Below are positions 9,501 through 18,648 of a stretch of 64,000 nt of DNA, in pieces. The stretch's first letter is position 1; every line of letters starts with the position of its first letter. The notes under the pieces are model-generated. The model did no database searches, had not been told where the DNA came from, and saw nothing but the letters and a program-made list of their open reading frames with translations. The position numbers and the translations under genes were made by a program. The stretch is from a bacterium 336/3. Its GTDB lineage: Bacteria > Bacteroidota > Bacteroidia > Cytophagales > Thermonemataceae. Where the stretch lies: NCBI GenBank assembly GCA_001281695.1, contig LJIE01000001.1, forward strand, positions 3,619,521 through 3,683,520, read 5' to 3'.

Positions 9501-11050
9501 AAAGGAGCGAATTCTTTTTTAGCAAAAATACTTGGCTTTTTGCCTAGATAAACTGATAAGTCTGTTACTATTTTTTCTCGAAGATAATCGAGTGGCGGAT
9601 TGGTTACTTGAGCAAAATTATGATAAAAGAAATCAAAAAAACTACGTGGTTCTTTAGAAAATATGGCTAATGTTGCTGTATTACCCATAGAACCAATGCC
9701 TTCTTTACCTTCTGTAATCATGGGAGCCAATACTTTGTGAATATCTTCATGGGTATAATGAAATACTCGAATAGCTTCATCATACTTAAAATTTGTAGCC
9801 TGACTTTTTTCTTTTTCATCTAAAAGAATAAGACGAGCATCAAAGTGAGCATCAAAATTTTCTAACGAGAGGCTGGGATCTTCAAAACTGGTTTCTCCTG
9901 TTTCTAAAGCAACTGTAACACTACTACCTGCCTGCAATATTCCTTTTCTTTTAATTAGTTTTTCATCTATTCCAAATACACCAGCTTCTGATGCTAAACA
10001 GAATAAATCATCTGTTTTCATCCATCGACAAGGTCTAAATCCATTTCTATCCAATCTTGCACCTACATTCAAACCATCTGAAAAAACCATCAAGGCTGGA
10101 CCATCCCAAGGCTCCATCCCTCTACCCCAAAATTTATAAAAATTGTTTTTTAAATGGGCTGGAGGCATCATAATTGCCAATGTTTCTGCAATGGTTGGAA
10201 TGCTACTTCTATATCTGAGAGCCTCTACAATTTCATTTACTGTTCCCGAATCACTGATTCCTTCGTGAGTTAATAACTCTTCTTGTGGTAAACCTAGCAT
10301 TTTTTCACGAGCCAAAGCCCAACTTCTGTTACCTGAAATGGTGTTGATTTCTCCATTATGCCCTACAAGCCTAAAAGGTTGAGCTTTATCCCAAGTAGTA
10401 GATGTATTGGTACTAAAACGTCTGTGAAACACTGCAAAATTTGTTTTGAATAAAGGGTTTCTTAAATCATCATAAAATTCTGCAAGAGCTTCTGAGCGTG
10501 TAAGAGCTTTATAAACAATGGTATGAGCAGAAAGAGAAGGTAGAAAAAAATTATAGATTCCTTTTTTGCGGAGTTGGGTGAGTGTACTTTGTTTCGCTTG
10601 ATAAAGCAGTTTTTCAAAAGATTCGTCTGTTCGGCAAAAGTCTGGTCTTTTAATAATTACCTGTAAAATTGTGGGTAAGGTTTTGAGTGCATCAGTACCC
10701 AAAATATGCTCATTGATAGGCACCTCTCTTGTTTTTATAATCTCTAAATTCCAAAAATCAAGTGTTTGATAAAAAGTTAAAAAAGATATTTCTTTTTCAA
10801 GAGGCTCTTTAGAAAAAAATAATGTTGCTACAGCTATTGTTCCCTTTTCATATCCTAATAGTTCAAAAGGTATTTCTGTCATCAATCCAGAGCCATCTCC
10901 TGTGTGCATATCGGCACTGTATGCTCCTCGATGTTCCATTGCACACAATGCTCTCAGGGCAGTTTTTAAGATTTGATGGCTCGATTCTTGGTGTAAATTG
11001 GCTATAAAACCTACACCACAAGCTGATTTTTCTGTAATTTGCTTTATCAT
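6593..11050 (-). CDS. gltB: Glutamate synthase large subunit
   Basis: A 1485-residue protein with all four glutamate synthase domains. The glutamine amidotransferase type 2 domain begins at Cys11 (ACGVGF), which becomes the N-terminal nucleophile after removal of ten residues. A central domain follows (about 470-750), then the FMN-binding synthase domain (about 820-1190) with GGRSNSGEGGENP, ISGGDGGTGAA and the 3Fe-4S cysteines in CIMARICEKNTCPTG. A C-terminal GXGXG beta-helix domain spans about 1260-1450. It makes two glutamates from glutamine and 2-oxoglutarate. No small subunit gltD gene is adjacent, so whether it takes electrons from NAD(P)H through a distant GltD or from ferredoxin is undecided. 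The next gene is amtB. Confidence 0.97.
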   Translation of the reverse strand: MIKQITEKSACGVGFIANLHQESSHQILKTALRALCAMEHRGAYSADMHTGDGSGLMTEIPFELLGYEKGTIAVATLFFSKEPLEKEISFLTFYQTLDFWNLEIIKTREVPINEHILGTDALKTLPTILQVIIKRPDFCRTDESFEKLLYQAKQSTLTQLRKKGIYNFFLPSLSAHTIVYKALTRSEALAEFYDDLRNPLFKTNFAVFHRRFSTNTSTTWDKAQPFRLVGHNGEINTISGNRSWALAREKMLGLPQEELLTHEGISDSGTVNEIVEALRYRSSIPTIAETLAIMMPPAHLKNNFYKFWGRGMEPWDGPALMVFSDGLNVGARLDRNGFRPCRWMKTDDLFCLASEAGVFGIDEKLIKRKGILQAGSSVTVALETGETSFEDPSLSLENFDAHFDARLILLDEKEKSQATNFKYDEAIRVFHYTHEDIHKVLAPMITEGKEGIGSMGNTATLAIFSKEPRSFFDFFYHNFAQVTNPPLDYLREKIVTDLSVYLGKKPSIFAKKEFAPLPVAFELKSPILSLGQLEYLQNFSQIKHEKSRILALEIDFCFDINKGVEGFKETIQRIENELLTCTKKNYSIVILTDKNASENYLPIPCVLALRVCKEVLHQAGLSLAVSLVVDSGEIRATHHVATCIALGASAVCPRIALEIAQNFQDKNEQLSSFQKEKNLIKALEQGLLKIMSKMGISVVRSYENSQLLTVVGLDFDLVHKYFPRTTAYLSGISINQIVDIIIQKHQKIAQNTEENQIYNSYFYKEHPRGLLGERHDFTAQISKNIHQLARKNNISLDDISLYEKFLEESDVNIPVHIRHLWKWTPDNAPIDIDNVQLSEEILKTFGAGAMSFGAISAEAQRDIFLAMKQIGGRSNSGEGGENPYYYSDAIFPAIKQIASGRFGVDASYLISANEYQIKIAQGAKPGEGGQLMGIKVTTSIAKARHSNTQVDLISPPPLHDIYSIEDLKELIYQLKQINPYAKVNVKLVSGAGIETIAVGVAKAGADIIHISGGDGGTGAASLSSMKHAGIPWELSLWEVHKALVENQLRENVILRVDGGLQTGKDIIIAAILGAEEFEFGKLLLIAQGCIMARICEKNTCPTGIATHDEKFKAKYKGSPEHIVQMLTYLAQNVRKQLAFLGVENLKKLIGRIDLLDIEDKYLEFIQERNIQLNFLGQFDEKYQTFSQKNYSSIVTKSLLIRQRNLFYEKVGTLNKTILNDTREALAQNENITLSYAIQNTDRAVLATLAGKIAWKLHQKIINPNTENKVFNNTITLNFRGSAGQGFGVFMTDGLNVKLEGEANDSVAKSISGGKMVIVPFESNVLEPQYNVIIGNCALYGAIGGTLYVAGKAGDRFAVRNSGAVAIVEGTGWHACEYMTRGKVVILGETGYNVGSGMTGGELWILNSNEKYINQEYIQEASISDEDWWQLYELLQDYEQDTQSVLAKEIMANWDIEKYKMKKYLPLSMCKTLQNPETILTTTIKV

Positions 11051-11205
11051 AGCTGAACTATTTTGTCATCTAAGAACAAATTACCGACTTTGACGATTTA
11101 TTGAAAACTTAATTCTATATTTTTAATAAAAAACAAAATTAAATTTTACTTATTTTAAATATACCAAGATTATGTTTGCACTATATTTAGATTTTTAAAA
11201 TATTT

Positions 11206-11213
11206 TATATTTG
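11206..11213 (+). promoter_or_regulatory. Probable -7 element upstream of the PBP4-type gene
   Basis: TATATTTG matches the Bacteroidota -7 consensus and ends 23 bases before the ATG at 11237. The -33 region is weaker, with TTTA rather than TTTG 16 bases upstream. The 186-base divergent gap from gltB otherwise holds only AT-rich sequence. Confidence 0.45.
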
Positions 11214-11236
11214 CAATATTATTTTCAATTTCAACC

Positions 11237-12706
11237 ATGCCTATATTCTACTTTATATCTCTCAGGAAATTTATTTTCAGTATTTGTTTGTTTTTTTATT
11301 GCCTTTCGACTCTATCTCAAAAGATACAACCCTATCAAAAACTACAGAAAGCATTAGAAGACTTAGAGAAGGACTCTATTTTGAATAATGGATATGTAGG
11401 TTTTTGTTTAAAAAATATATCTACTAGACAAGTAGTTTTTGAAAAAAATAGTAAAAAAACAATGCTCATTGCTTCTTGTATGAAGCTTTTTAGTACAGCC
11501 ACAGCATTAGAGATATTAGGTAAAGATTATACTTTCAAAACTCAATTAGCTTATACAGGAAAAATAGAAAGTGGTGTTCTTCAAGGAGATTTATATATAA
11601 TAGGTGGTGGAGATCCCACACTTGGAAGCCCAGATTTCCCGAATAAACCAAATGCAAATCAGGTATTTGAAACCTGGGCAAATAATTTGAAAAGGTTAGG
11701 AATAAAAGAAATTCAAGGAAAAATTATAGGAAATGGCTCATACTTTGATCAAAATGCTATATCTAAAGGCTGGATTTGGGAAGATATGGGTAATTATTAT
11801 GGTTCTGCTGTCTATGGTCTAAATATTCATGACAACGAATATAAACTACTTTTAAAACCCTCTACTACTCTTGGTGAAGAGGTGAAAATCTTGGGTACAG
11901 AGCCAGTCTTACCATTTCTCAACTTTAAAGGAAGCATCAAAACGGCTGCCAAAGGTACAGGTGACAATGCATATATTGATGGTTATGTAATGCATAACGA
12001 CCGTTTTTTGAGTGGAACTATTCCACAAAAAGATTCTTTTTTCATCAAAGGGGCATTGCCCAATCCTGCTTATACTACAGCTTATCTTCTGTCTCAATAT
12101 CTTAACAAAAAAAGTATTAAAATAGCTCAAGAACCAAGTTTTTCTTACGATTCTGTACCTAATGAGGCAATCAATATATTGGAAATAAAATCACCTACAC
12201 TTGCCGAAATCGTAAGAGAAATTAATTTATTTAGTATCAACTTGTATGCTGAAGGTATTTTCAAACAAATAGGAAAGTCTAAAAATACTGAAAAAGAAGC
12301 AGGTAAAATAATTCAGGATTATTGGAAAGGAAAAGGAATGGATATTTCAGGCTTAGAAATTGGTGATGGAAGTGGTTTATCTATGAAAAATGGTGTTTCA
12401 GCATATCATCTGGCTGAATTGCTTTCTCTAATGTCTAAAAGTTCTTCTTATGATGTTTTTAATCAATCTTTACCCATTGCAGGTATTTCGGGAACAATGA
12501 CCAACTGGCTTAAAAGTACCACACTACAAGGCAACCTGAGAGCTAAAACAGGCAGTATGAAGGGCGTTATAGCCATTGCTGGTTATTTCACGAATGCACA
12601 AGGAGAAAAAATGAGTTTTTCTATTATTGCCAATCGTTATCAAGGCACTTACAGCCAAATGCGTAAAAAATTTGAAAAAGTGTTTTTAGCTATGCAAATG
12701 CCTTAG
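11237..12706 (+). CDS. dacB: D-alanyl-D-alanine carboxypeptidase/endopeptidase, PBP4 (peptidase S13) family
   Basis: A 489-residue exported enzyme. An N-terminal hydrophobic segment (about 11-27) acts as signal peptide. The penicillin-binding motifs are all present: SxxK as Ser80-Cys-Met-Lys83, SxN as Ser333-Ile-Asn335 and KTG at 437-439 (RAKTGSMKGV). The long insert between the first two motifs with IIGGGDPTLGS is the hallmark of the S13 (DacB/PBP4) family. It trims or opens cross-linked peptides of peptidoglycan in the periplasm. The gene stands alone on the plus strand, divergent from gltB, and ends at a shared bidirectional terminator. Confidence 0.95.
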   Translation: MPIFYFISLRKFIFSICLFFYCLSTLSQKIQPYQKLQKALEDLEKDSILNNGYVGFCLKNISTRQVVFEKNSKKTMLIASCMKLFSTATALEILGKDYTFKTQLAYTGKIESGVLQGDLYIIGGGDPTLGSPDFPNKPNANQVFETWANNLKRLGIKEIQGKIIGNGSYFDQNAISKGWIWEDMGNYYGSAVYGLNIHDNEYKLLLKPSTTLGEEVKILGTEPVLPFLNFKGSIKTAAKGTGDNAYIDGYVMHNDRFLSGTIPQKDSFFIKGALPNPAYTTAYLLSQYLNKKSIKIAQEPSFSYDSVPNEAINILEIKSPTLAEIVREINLFSINLYAEGIFKQIGKSKNTEKEAGKIIQDYWKGKGMDISGLEIGDGSGLSMKNGVSAYHLAELLSLMSKSSSYDVFNQSLPIAGISGTMTNWLKSTTLQGNLRAKTGSMKGVIAIAGYFTNAQGEKMSFSIIANRYQGTYSQMRKKFEKVFLAMQMP

Positions 12707-12710
12707 AATT

Positions 12711-12746
12711 GTAAAAAAGCCTATCAGAAAAGATAGGCTTTTTTAC
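12711..12746. terminator. Bidirectional terminator between dacB and yicC
   Basis: A 15 bp perfect stem with core AAGCCTATC / GATAGGCTT, A- and T-tracts on both sides and a six-base AGAAAA loop lies between convergent genes. The TAA stop of the yicC-like gene is in the right arm. Confidence 0.88.
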
Positions 12747-13618
12747 AGAATATTTAAAGACTGTTCTTTAATTTTCTCAAGTTCTTCCTTCATGCCTACT
12801 ACATAGCGTTGTATGGTGGCATCATTGGCTTTTGAGCCAATTGTATTGATTTCTCTACCTATTTCTTGAGATATAAAGTTTATTTTTTTACCATTAGAAG
12901 CTGAAGACTTTAATACTTCTACCAAATAATCTAAATGTTTTTTTAGACGTACCTTCTCTTCAGAAATGTCTAATTTTTCTACATAATAAATCAATTCTTG
13001 CTCAAAACGATTTTTATCAAAACTTTCATCTTGTTTCAATTCCTTCACTCTATTATGCAAACGTTCTCTGATATTTTCCAAGCGTTTAGGGTCTTGTGCT
13101 TCTACATCTTTCAAAAAGTTCTCAATATTTTTAGAATATTCTAAAAACTTATCTTTCAACACATTACCTTCTTGCTCTCTGAATTGCTTACATTGTTCAA
13201 AAGTTTTGACAAGTGTTTCTCTTACCAAATTCCATTCTTCTTCTGAAAGAGATTCTATACTGTTTTTTTGGTTGTTTTCAGCCATTTGTACAGCCAAACG
13301 AAACAAATCTTGGGTATCAGCTTTTAATTTTTGACTTATTTGTAAAAGTTGCTCATAATATTGCACTAAACTTTCTTCATCCAAACCCAAACGAACTGCA
13401 TTTACTTTTCTTTGAAAATCTATGGTTAAATTCACTTTTCCTCTTTCCAAATACTCCTGAGCTAAATTTCTAATTTCTAGCTCTTTTTCATTCAATTCTC
13501 TAGGAATACGAAGATTTAAGTCCAAAAATTTAGAATTCAAGGCTTTCACCTCTATTTCTGCACTACAATTTTCATTATCTTTTTGGGCTTTCCCGTAACC
13601 CGTCATGGATTGTAACAT
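12743..13618 (-). CDS. yicC: YicC family endoribonuclease
   Basis: A 291-residue protein starting MLQSMTGYGKA, the conserved opening of the YicC/YloC family. The C-terminal block IGREINTIGSKANDATIQRYVVGMKEELEKIKEQ is the matching DUF1732 domain, with the EIxREINTIGSK-type core. Family members in E. coli and Bacillus have been shown to cut RNA, and E. coli YicC acts on the small RNA RyhB; the target here is unknown. The middle region is long and helical. It follows purK on the same strand after about 60 bases. Confidence 0.93.
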   Translation of the reverse strand: MLQSMTGYGKAQKDNENCSAEIEVKALNSKFLDLNLRIPRELNEKELEIRNLAQEYLERGKVNLTIDFQRKVNAVRLGLDEESLVQYYEQLLQISQKLKADTQDLFRLAVQMAENNQKNSIESLSEEEWNLVRETLVKTFEQCKQFREQEGNVLKDKFLEYSKNIENFLKDVEAQDPKRLENIRERLHNRVKELKQDESFDKNRFEQELIYYVEKLDISEEKVRLKKHLDYLVEVLKSSASNGKKINFISQEIGREINTIGSKANDATIQRYVVGMKEELEKIKEQSLNIL

Positions 13619-13680
13619 ACTGTTTGAATTATGAGTTATAAATGATTAATATTTAAGTGTGTGTGAATAAAAATAATTTA

Positions 13681-14805
13681 TTACTCATAACTTATCACTT
13701 TTAATATTTTTTTAAGGTATTGTATTTTCTGCTCTATTTCTTCGTAATTATCACCCAGTACAGTAAAATGCCCCATTTTACGCCCTGGTTTAGTAATATA
13801 TTTATTGTATAAATGTAAGTAAACTTTCTCTACTTTCAATGCGTCTTCTAAACCTTCGTAATGAGCTTTACCTGTATATCCTTCTTCGCCTAAAATATTA
13901 AGCATACCAGCCTTAGAATGTAACAAAGGATTTCCTAAAGGTAAATCTGTTACAGAACGCAAATGTTGGTCAAACTGTGAACAGAAGGCAGCCTCTATTG
14001 TATGATGTCCACTATTATGAGGGCGAGGAGCTAACTCATTAAGCAGTATATTTCCTTGCTTGTCTAAAAACATTTCTACTGCTAATATTCCAACCATCTC
14101 AAGTTTTTCAACAACTGTTTTGGCTAAATTTTGAGCTGTCTGGCTTTGCTCTTCAGTAAGTCTTGCAGGAGCAATCAAATAATCCACCAAATTCAGTTTT
14201 TCATCAAAAACCATTTCGCAAGGCTCATAAGCCACCATGCCTGTATGGTTTCTGGCTACAATTACGGCTATTTCTTTCTCAATTTCTACTTTTTTCTCAA
14301 GCAAACTGCTTTCAGAAAAAGCTTTATCAAAATCATTGATGGTTTTGAGTTGCTGAACACCCTTTCCATCATACCCTCCTTGTGCAAGTTTCTGAAAAGC
14401 AGGTAAAAAATCCGCATTTTTTTCCAAGTCTGCGAAAGAATCTATTAATACAAAATCAGCTGTTGGTAAATTATTATCTTTAAAGAATTGTTTTTGAAGC
14501 CTTTTGTTGGCTATTAGTTCTATAATTTCGGGTTGTGGATATACTTTTTTACCTTCTGATACCAATTTTTTAAGAGCCTCAGTATTGACAGCCTCTATTT
14601 CGATAGTAACAATATCCATTTTCTTTCCAAACTCATAGACTTGTTCAAAGTTTATGAGCGAACCTTGTGTAAAGTTGGGAGTTATTTTTGAACAAGAAGA
14701 TTGGCTATCTGGGTCTAAGATATACACCTCGAAAGGGTATGAATAGGCATTTTGTAAGAACATTTGTCCCAATTGCCCACCTCCTAAAATACCTATTTTC
14801 AACAT
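13681..14805 (-). CDS. purK: 5-(carboxyamino)imidazole ribonucleotide synthase
   Basis: About 374 residues with an N-terminal Rossmann-like preATP-grasp domain starting MLKIGILGGGQLGQMF, an ATP-grasp core with the AQGGYDGKGVQ loop and the FLDKQGNILLNELAPRPHNSGHHTIEA metal/ATP site, and the C-terminal PurK domain. It uses ATP and bicarbonate to carboxylate aminoimidazole ribonucleotide in purine synthesis. The open frame extends to an upstream ATG at 14838, but the ATG at 14805 places the glycine-rich loop at the normal position and is preferred. purE is not next to it in this window. Confidence 0.96.
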   Translation of the reverse strand: MLKIGILGGGQLGQMFLQNAYSYPFEVYILDPDSQSSCSKITPNFTQGSLINFEQVYEFGKKMDIVTIEIEAVNTEALKKLVSEGKKVYPQPEIIELIANKRLQKQFFKDNNLPTADFVLIDSFADLEKNADFLPAFQKLAQGGYDGKGVQQLKTINDFDKAFSESSLLEKKVEIEKEIAVIVARNHTGMVAYEPCEMVFDEKLNLVDYLIAPARLTEEQSQTAQNLAKTVVEKLEMVGILAVEMFLDKQGNILLNELAPRPHNSGHHTIEAAFCSQFDQHLRSVTDLPLGNPLLHSKAGMLNILGEEGYTGKAHYEGLEDALKVEKVYLHLYNKYITKPGRKMGHFTVLGDNYEEIEQKIQYLKKILKVISYE

Positions 14806-14910
14806 AGATTTTTTTAACAATATGTATTTTTTTGACAAATTTTTCTATTTTTGAGGAAAATAACAAATTTTTCATGTTTCTTAGGGAAATAATTTTCGTT
14901 TGATAGTAAG

Positions 14911-17499
14911 ATGGCTAAAAGTGGTTTATTTTCTTTCCTGACTCATCCTTCTTTTGCAATACGTAGGCGTATTTTTTGGGGCTTAACTACCATTGGACTT
15001 GTTCTTTTTTTGGTAGTGGTTGGATTTATTGTACGTATTGGGCAATTATCTGAAAGAGAACAATATTTATTACAAGTTGCTTATCCAAGTCAACAACAGT
15101 TAGAGGCTCTCAAAGCTCATTTAACACAAACAAACTCCGCTTTACAAAACCAACTCATTTATAGAGATCCTCTTTTTGCAGCTGATAGAGAAAATATTTG
15201 GAAAAACTTTATTAAAAGCTCAACAGATTCATTAAATATTTATGAGAAAAAATGGCAAATCCTTGAAGATAGAACAGAATATGCTGCTCTGCTCACTGAA
15301 TTCCAAAAACTTAGACGATACCAACGAAGTATTGCCAGCAATGTGGAAATACAAGAAAACAGCAATAACAATGCCTCAGAAGTAAAAAAAGATACTACTA
15401 AAGAAGATGTAGTAGTCATTTTAGAAGAACAAGAAAAGGCTATTTTTGATTTAAAATCAGCTTTTCCTACTACCGATTTAGAAGCTACTATTGAAGGTTT
15501 GGAGACTGTTCAAGGAAAAGGCACTACAGTTGAGGATAATTCAGGGAGCAAGATTGACGCTGATGAAACCATCATATCCGATAATGCTAAACAACAATTT
15601 CAGAAACAAATTATTGAACTAACTAATAAGATATATATTGATATTGATAGACTTATTAAAAACAGGAGAGAACAAATTCGATTAGAAAAATCTGATTTGA
15701 GTTTTCAGTGGAGTTTATTGCAACAACTTAGTATTTTCGGGTTCATTATCATAGCCATTCTGATTTATCTGATTATGCAAGGTATTAACAGAAAATTAAT
15801 GCTGAGGCTCACCAAACTCGAATATTACTTAGATGATTTGAGTCAGGGAGATACTCCTAATATTCCACAAGATAAAGAAAAAGATGAAGTTACTGTTTCT
15901 ATCAAAAAAGTAGAAAAAATTAGCTCAGAACTTCAAAATGCAACAAAAATAGCCAATTTAGTGAGCGAAGGCAAACTTGATAACCATATCAATATTTTTG
16001 ATAATCAAGGTATTTTGGGAAAAGCCTTCAACAATATGCAAGTTAGTTTGCAAACGGTAGCTGAACAAGATGAAATTCGAAGCTGGCAAAACGAAGGTTT
16101 GAGTTTATTTGCAGAACTTTTACGTGATATAGAAAATCCTCAAAAACTCTATGATGCTCTTGCTCGAAATATTGTAAAATATGTAAAAGCCAATTATGGA
16201 GGTATTTATATTGCCAACACAGATGGAGATATTGTACCACATTTGGAGCTTAAATCTTGCTATGCTTATGACAAGAAAAAATATATTCAACAAGAAATTT
16301 ACTTGGGACAAGGTTTGGTTGGACAGTGCTGGCAAGAGGGTTTAAGTATTTACTTGTTAAAAGTTCCACAAGATTATCTTCATATTGCTTCGGGTTTGGG
16401 CGAAGAAAATCCCAGTTCGGTACTGATTGTGCCTATCAAAGTTGGTTCGGATGTATATGGTGTAATTGAAGTGGCTTCACTAAAGGTTTTTACAGAAAAC
16501 GAAAAAATATTCTTAGAAACCATTGCTGAAGATATTGCTTCGACTATTTCATCCATTAAATCCAACGAAAAAACACGTTTACTCCTTGCTGAGTCTCGTA
16601 GTCTTACAGAACTCATGACCACCCAAGAAGAGAACATGAAACAAAGCATGGCTCAATTGGTTGCTACTCAAGAAGAATTAGAGAAGAAAAACTCTGACAT
16701 GACAGCACTTGTAGAAGCTATCAACAAGGCAAGTATTGTTGTAGAACTGGATAGACATGGTTATTTCTTGAGAGTTAATGAGCGATTCTTAGAAGTATCT
16801 GGTTACCAATATGCTGATGTAATTGGGCAACACAGAAGCTTCTATGCCCCCAAAGACTCCGACCCTGCCGAATTCAATTTATTGTGGGCACAACTGGCAC
16901 AAGGAGTATATGTAGAGAAAAATATTCGCCGTTTGCGTAAAAATGGTACAGAGTTTTGGATGCGTGCATCTTTTTTCCCTGTTATGGATGAACAAGGTAT
17001 TTTATACAAAGTAACTTCCATTTGTTCGGATATCACAGACAAAATGCTCAAAGAAAACAAAGATCTTGAAGCTCAGAAAACTGTTGGCTTTAAAAATGCA
17101 GCTCTTGAACATTCTTTCTTGGTATTTGAAACCAACGAGAAATTTAAGCTTAAAAGTATTAATAGTTATGCTCTTAAAGACCTTCAAATCCATAAAGAAG
17201 ACTATTTAGGGCATCACATTGATGAATTGGTTCTGGGTAGATTGGATTATAAACAAATGATTGCTCAACTTGAAACCAGAGAAATAGATGAGGGTATTAT
17301 TGCTTTAAAAGCTGCAGATTTTAGTTATCGTTATGTAAGTTTTGTATTGGCTGCTGTTAAAGATAAAAAAGGAGAATTAGAAACTGTTTTCTTCATTGGT
17401 ACAGATATCACTGATTACAAGAAGCGGGAGATTCTACTTGAAGATGAAGTAAAAATGCTTGAAAGCAAAATTCAGAAACTTGAAGCTCAGCAAGTTTAA
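14911..17499 (+). CDS. Membrane-bound GAF/PAS sensor protein without recognisable output domain
   Basis: An 862-residue protein with membrane segments at about 23-44 and 273-291. Between them lies a helical, probably periplasmic sensor region with a low-complexity acidic insert around 145-225. After the second membrane segment comes a helical linker (292-385), then a GAF domain (about 395-550), a coiled coil, a typical PAS domain (about 600-712, with NERFLEVSGYQYADVIGQ) with its PAC strand, and a second degenerate PAS (about 725-835). It ends in a coiled coil. No histidine kinase, methyl-accepting, GGDEF or phosphatase domain follows. The next gene starts three bases after its stop. The signal and partner are unknown. 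Confidence 0.85.
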   Translation: MAKSGLFSFLTHPSFAIRRRIFWGLTTIGLVLFLVVVGFIVRIGQLSEREQYLLQVAYPSQQQLEALKAHLTQTNSALQNQLIYRDPLFAADRENIWKNFIKSSTDSLNIYEKKWQILEDRTEYAALLTEFQKLRRYQRSIASNVEIQENSNNNASEVKKDTTKEDVVVILEEQEKAIFDLKSAFPTTDLEATIEGLETVQGKGTTVEDNSGSKIDADETIISDNAKQQFQKQIIELTNKIYIDIDRLIKNRREQIRLEKSDLSFQWSLLQQLSIFGFIIIAILIYLIMQGINRKLMLRLTKLEYYLDDLSQGDTPNIPQDKEKDEVTVSIKKVEKISSELQNATKIANLVSEGKLDNHINIFDNQGILGKAFNNMQVSLQTVAEQDEIRSWQNEGLSLFAELLRDIENPQKLYDALARNIVKYVKANYGGIYIANTDGDIVPHLELKSCYAYDKKKYIQQEIYLGQGLVGQCWQEGLSIYLLKVPQDYLHIASGLGEENPSSVLIVPIKVGSDVYGVIEVASLKVFTENEKIFLETIAEDIASTISSIKSNEKTRLLLAESRSLTELMTTQEENMKQSMAQLVATQEELEKKNSDMTALVEAINKASIVVELDRHGYFLRVNERFLEVSGYQYADVIGQHRSFYAPKDSDPAEFNLLWAQLAQGVYVEKNIRRLRKNGTEFWMRASFFPVMDEQGILYKVTSICSDITDKMLKENKDLEAQKTVGFKNAALEHSFLVFETNEKFKLKSINSYALKDLQIHKEDYLGHHIDELVLGRLDYKQMIAQLETREIDEGIIALKAADFSYRYVSFVLAAVKDKKGELETVFFIGTDITDYKKREILLEDEVKMLESKIQKLEAQQV

Positions 17500-17502
17500 T
17501 AC

Positions 17503-18642
17503 ATGAAAATACTTTATTTACACCAATATTTTAAAACTCCCAGTCAAGCTGGCTCACATAGATCTTGGTATATTGCAAAAACTCTTGTAGAAGCTGGTTA
17601 TCAAGTAGAAATTATTACAAGCACTCAAGAAAAAAAAACTTTTTTTCTTGAATTAAATCATATAAAAGTCCATTATTTACCTGTAGCTTATGAACAATCC
17701 ATGAGTTTTTGGCAAAGATTATGGGCTTTTCTTGTTTTCTTCGCCAAAGCCTACAAAAAAGCTTCTCAAATACAGAATATTCATTTAATTTATGCAACCT
17801 CCACTCCTTTGAGCATTGGAATTCTTGCGTTTTTTCTAAAAAAATTCAGAAAAACACCCTATATTTTTGAAGTACGAGATTTATGGCCCCTTGTGCCTAT
17901 CGAAATGGGCTTCATTAAAAACTCTCTTCTGATAAATTTTTTATATAAATTAGAGAAAATTATTTACCAAAATGCTCAAAAAATAATAGCCTTATCTCCA
18001 AGTATGCAGAGTTATATACAAACTCTTGTACCTCAAAAAGAGATAATTTGTGTACCCAACATGGCTGATAATGATTTTTTTTCTCAAGTTTCTACTCCTT
18101 TACAAAATAATAAGCCTTTTACCATTTCTTATTTTGGTAGTATTGGTAAAGCCAATGGCTTAGAAAGATTGATAGAAATCGCCAAAAACATTCCTGATAT
18201 TCATTTTTGGATTATTGGTAAAGGCTCTGAACTAAGCTCTATTCAAACTCTTTCTAAAAGTTTTCCTAATATTTCCTTTTTTGAAGAGCAAACTAAAGAA
18301 CAACTTCGAGAAACACTCCAACAAACTGATGCCTTTTTTATCAGTTTTGCCGATTTTAAAAGTTTAGAAACATGTAGCCCTAACAAATTCTTTGACGGTT
18401 TGGCAACGGGCAAGTTATGTATAACCAATACAAAAGGTTGGATAAAAGATATTATTGAACAAGAACAATGTGGTTTTTATGTAGAGAATGCTCAAGATTT
18501 TGCTATAAAAATTCAAGATTTTATCAACAACCCTTCTTTGCTCAAAACTTATCAAGAAAATGCTCGAAAAACAGCAGAAAAATACTTTGATAAAAACATT
18601 CTTTGCTCAAAAATTGTATCTTTGGTAAAGACTTTTGAATAA
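17503..18642 (+). CDS. Glycosyltransferase family 4 (WbuB-like)
   Basis: A 379-residue GT-B fold enzyme. The N-terminal half starts MKILYLHQYFKTPSQAGSHR, the usual opening of WbuB/WcaL-type group 4 enzymes. The ISYFGSIGKANGLERLIE segment begins the C-terminal nucleotide-sugar domain. The CSPNKFFDGLATGKLCITN segment matches the conserved donor-binding loop, in which the lysine of 'SPNKxFDxLA' is typical of this subgroup. It probably adds a sugar to an envelope glycan such as O-antigen or exopolysaccharide. It is almost joined to the preceding PAS gene (three-base gap) and followed closely by two more genes, so all may be one transcript. Confidence 0.9.
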   Translation: MKILYLHQYFKTPSQAGSHRSWYIAKTLVEAGYQVEIITSTQEKKTFFLELNHIKVHYLPVAYEQSMSFWQRLWAFLVFFAKAYKKASQIQNIHLIYATSTPLSIGILAFFLKKFRKTPYIFEVRDLWPLVPIEMGFIKNSLLINFLYKLEKIIYQNAQKIIALSPSMQSYIQTLVPQKEIICVPNMADNDFFSQVSTPLQNNKPFTISYFGSIGKANGLERLIEIAKNIPDIHFWIIGKGSELSSIQTLSKSFPNISFFEEQTKEQLRETLQQTDAFFISFADFKSLETCSPNKFFDGLATGKLCITNTKGWIKDIIEQEQCGFYVENAQDFAIKIQDFINNPSLLKTYQENARKTAEKYFDKNILCSKIVSLVKTFE

Positions 18643-18648
18643 TACTAT

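Noticed and set aside
13619-13710. Imperfect inverted repeat with TTATGAGT/ATAACTCATAA on both sides of the purK stop and yicC start
   Set aside because: Arms are imperfect and AT-rich, with no clear insertion sequence or terminator geometry.
14911-17499. Calling the PAS/GAF protein a histidine kinase
   Set aside because: No H-box, N-box or G-box can be seen in its last 200 residues.
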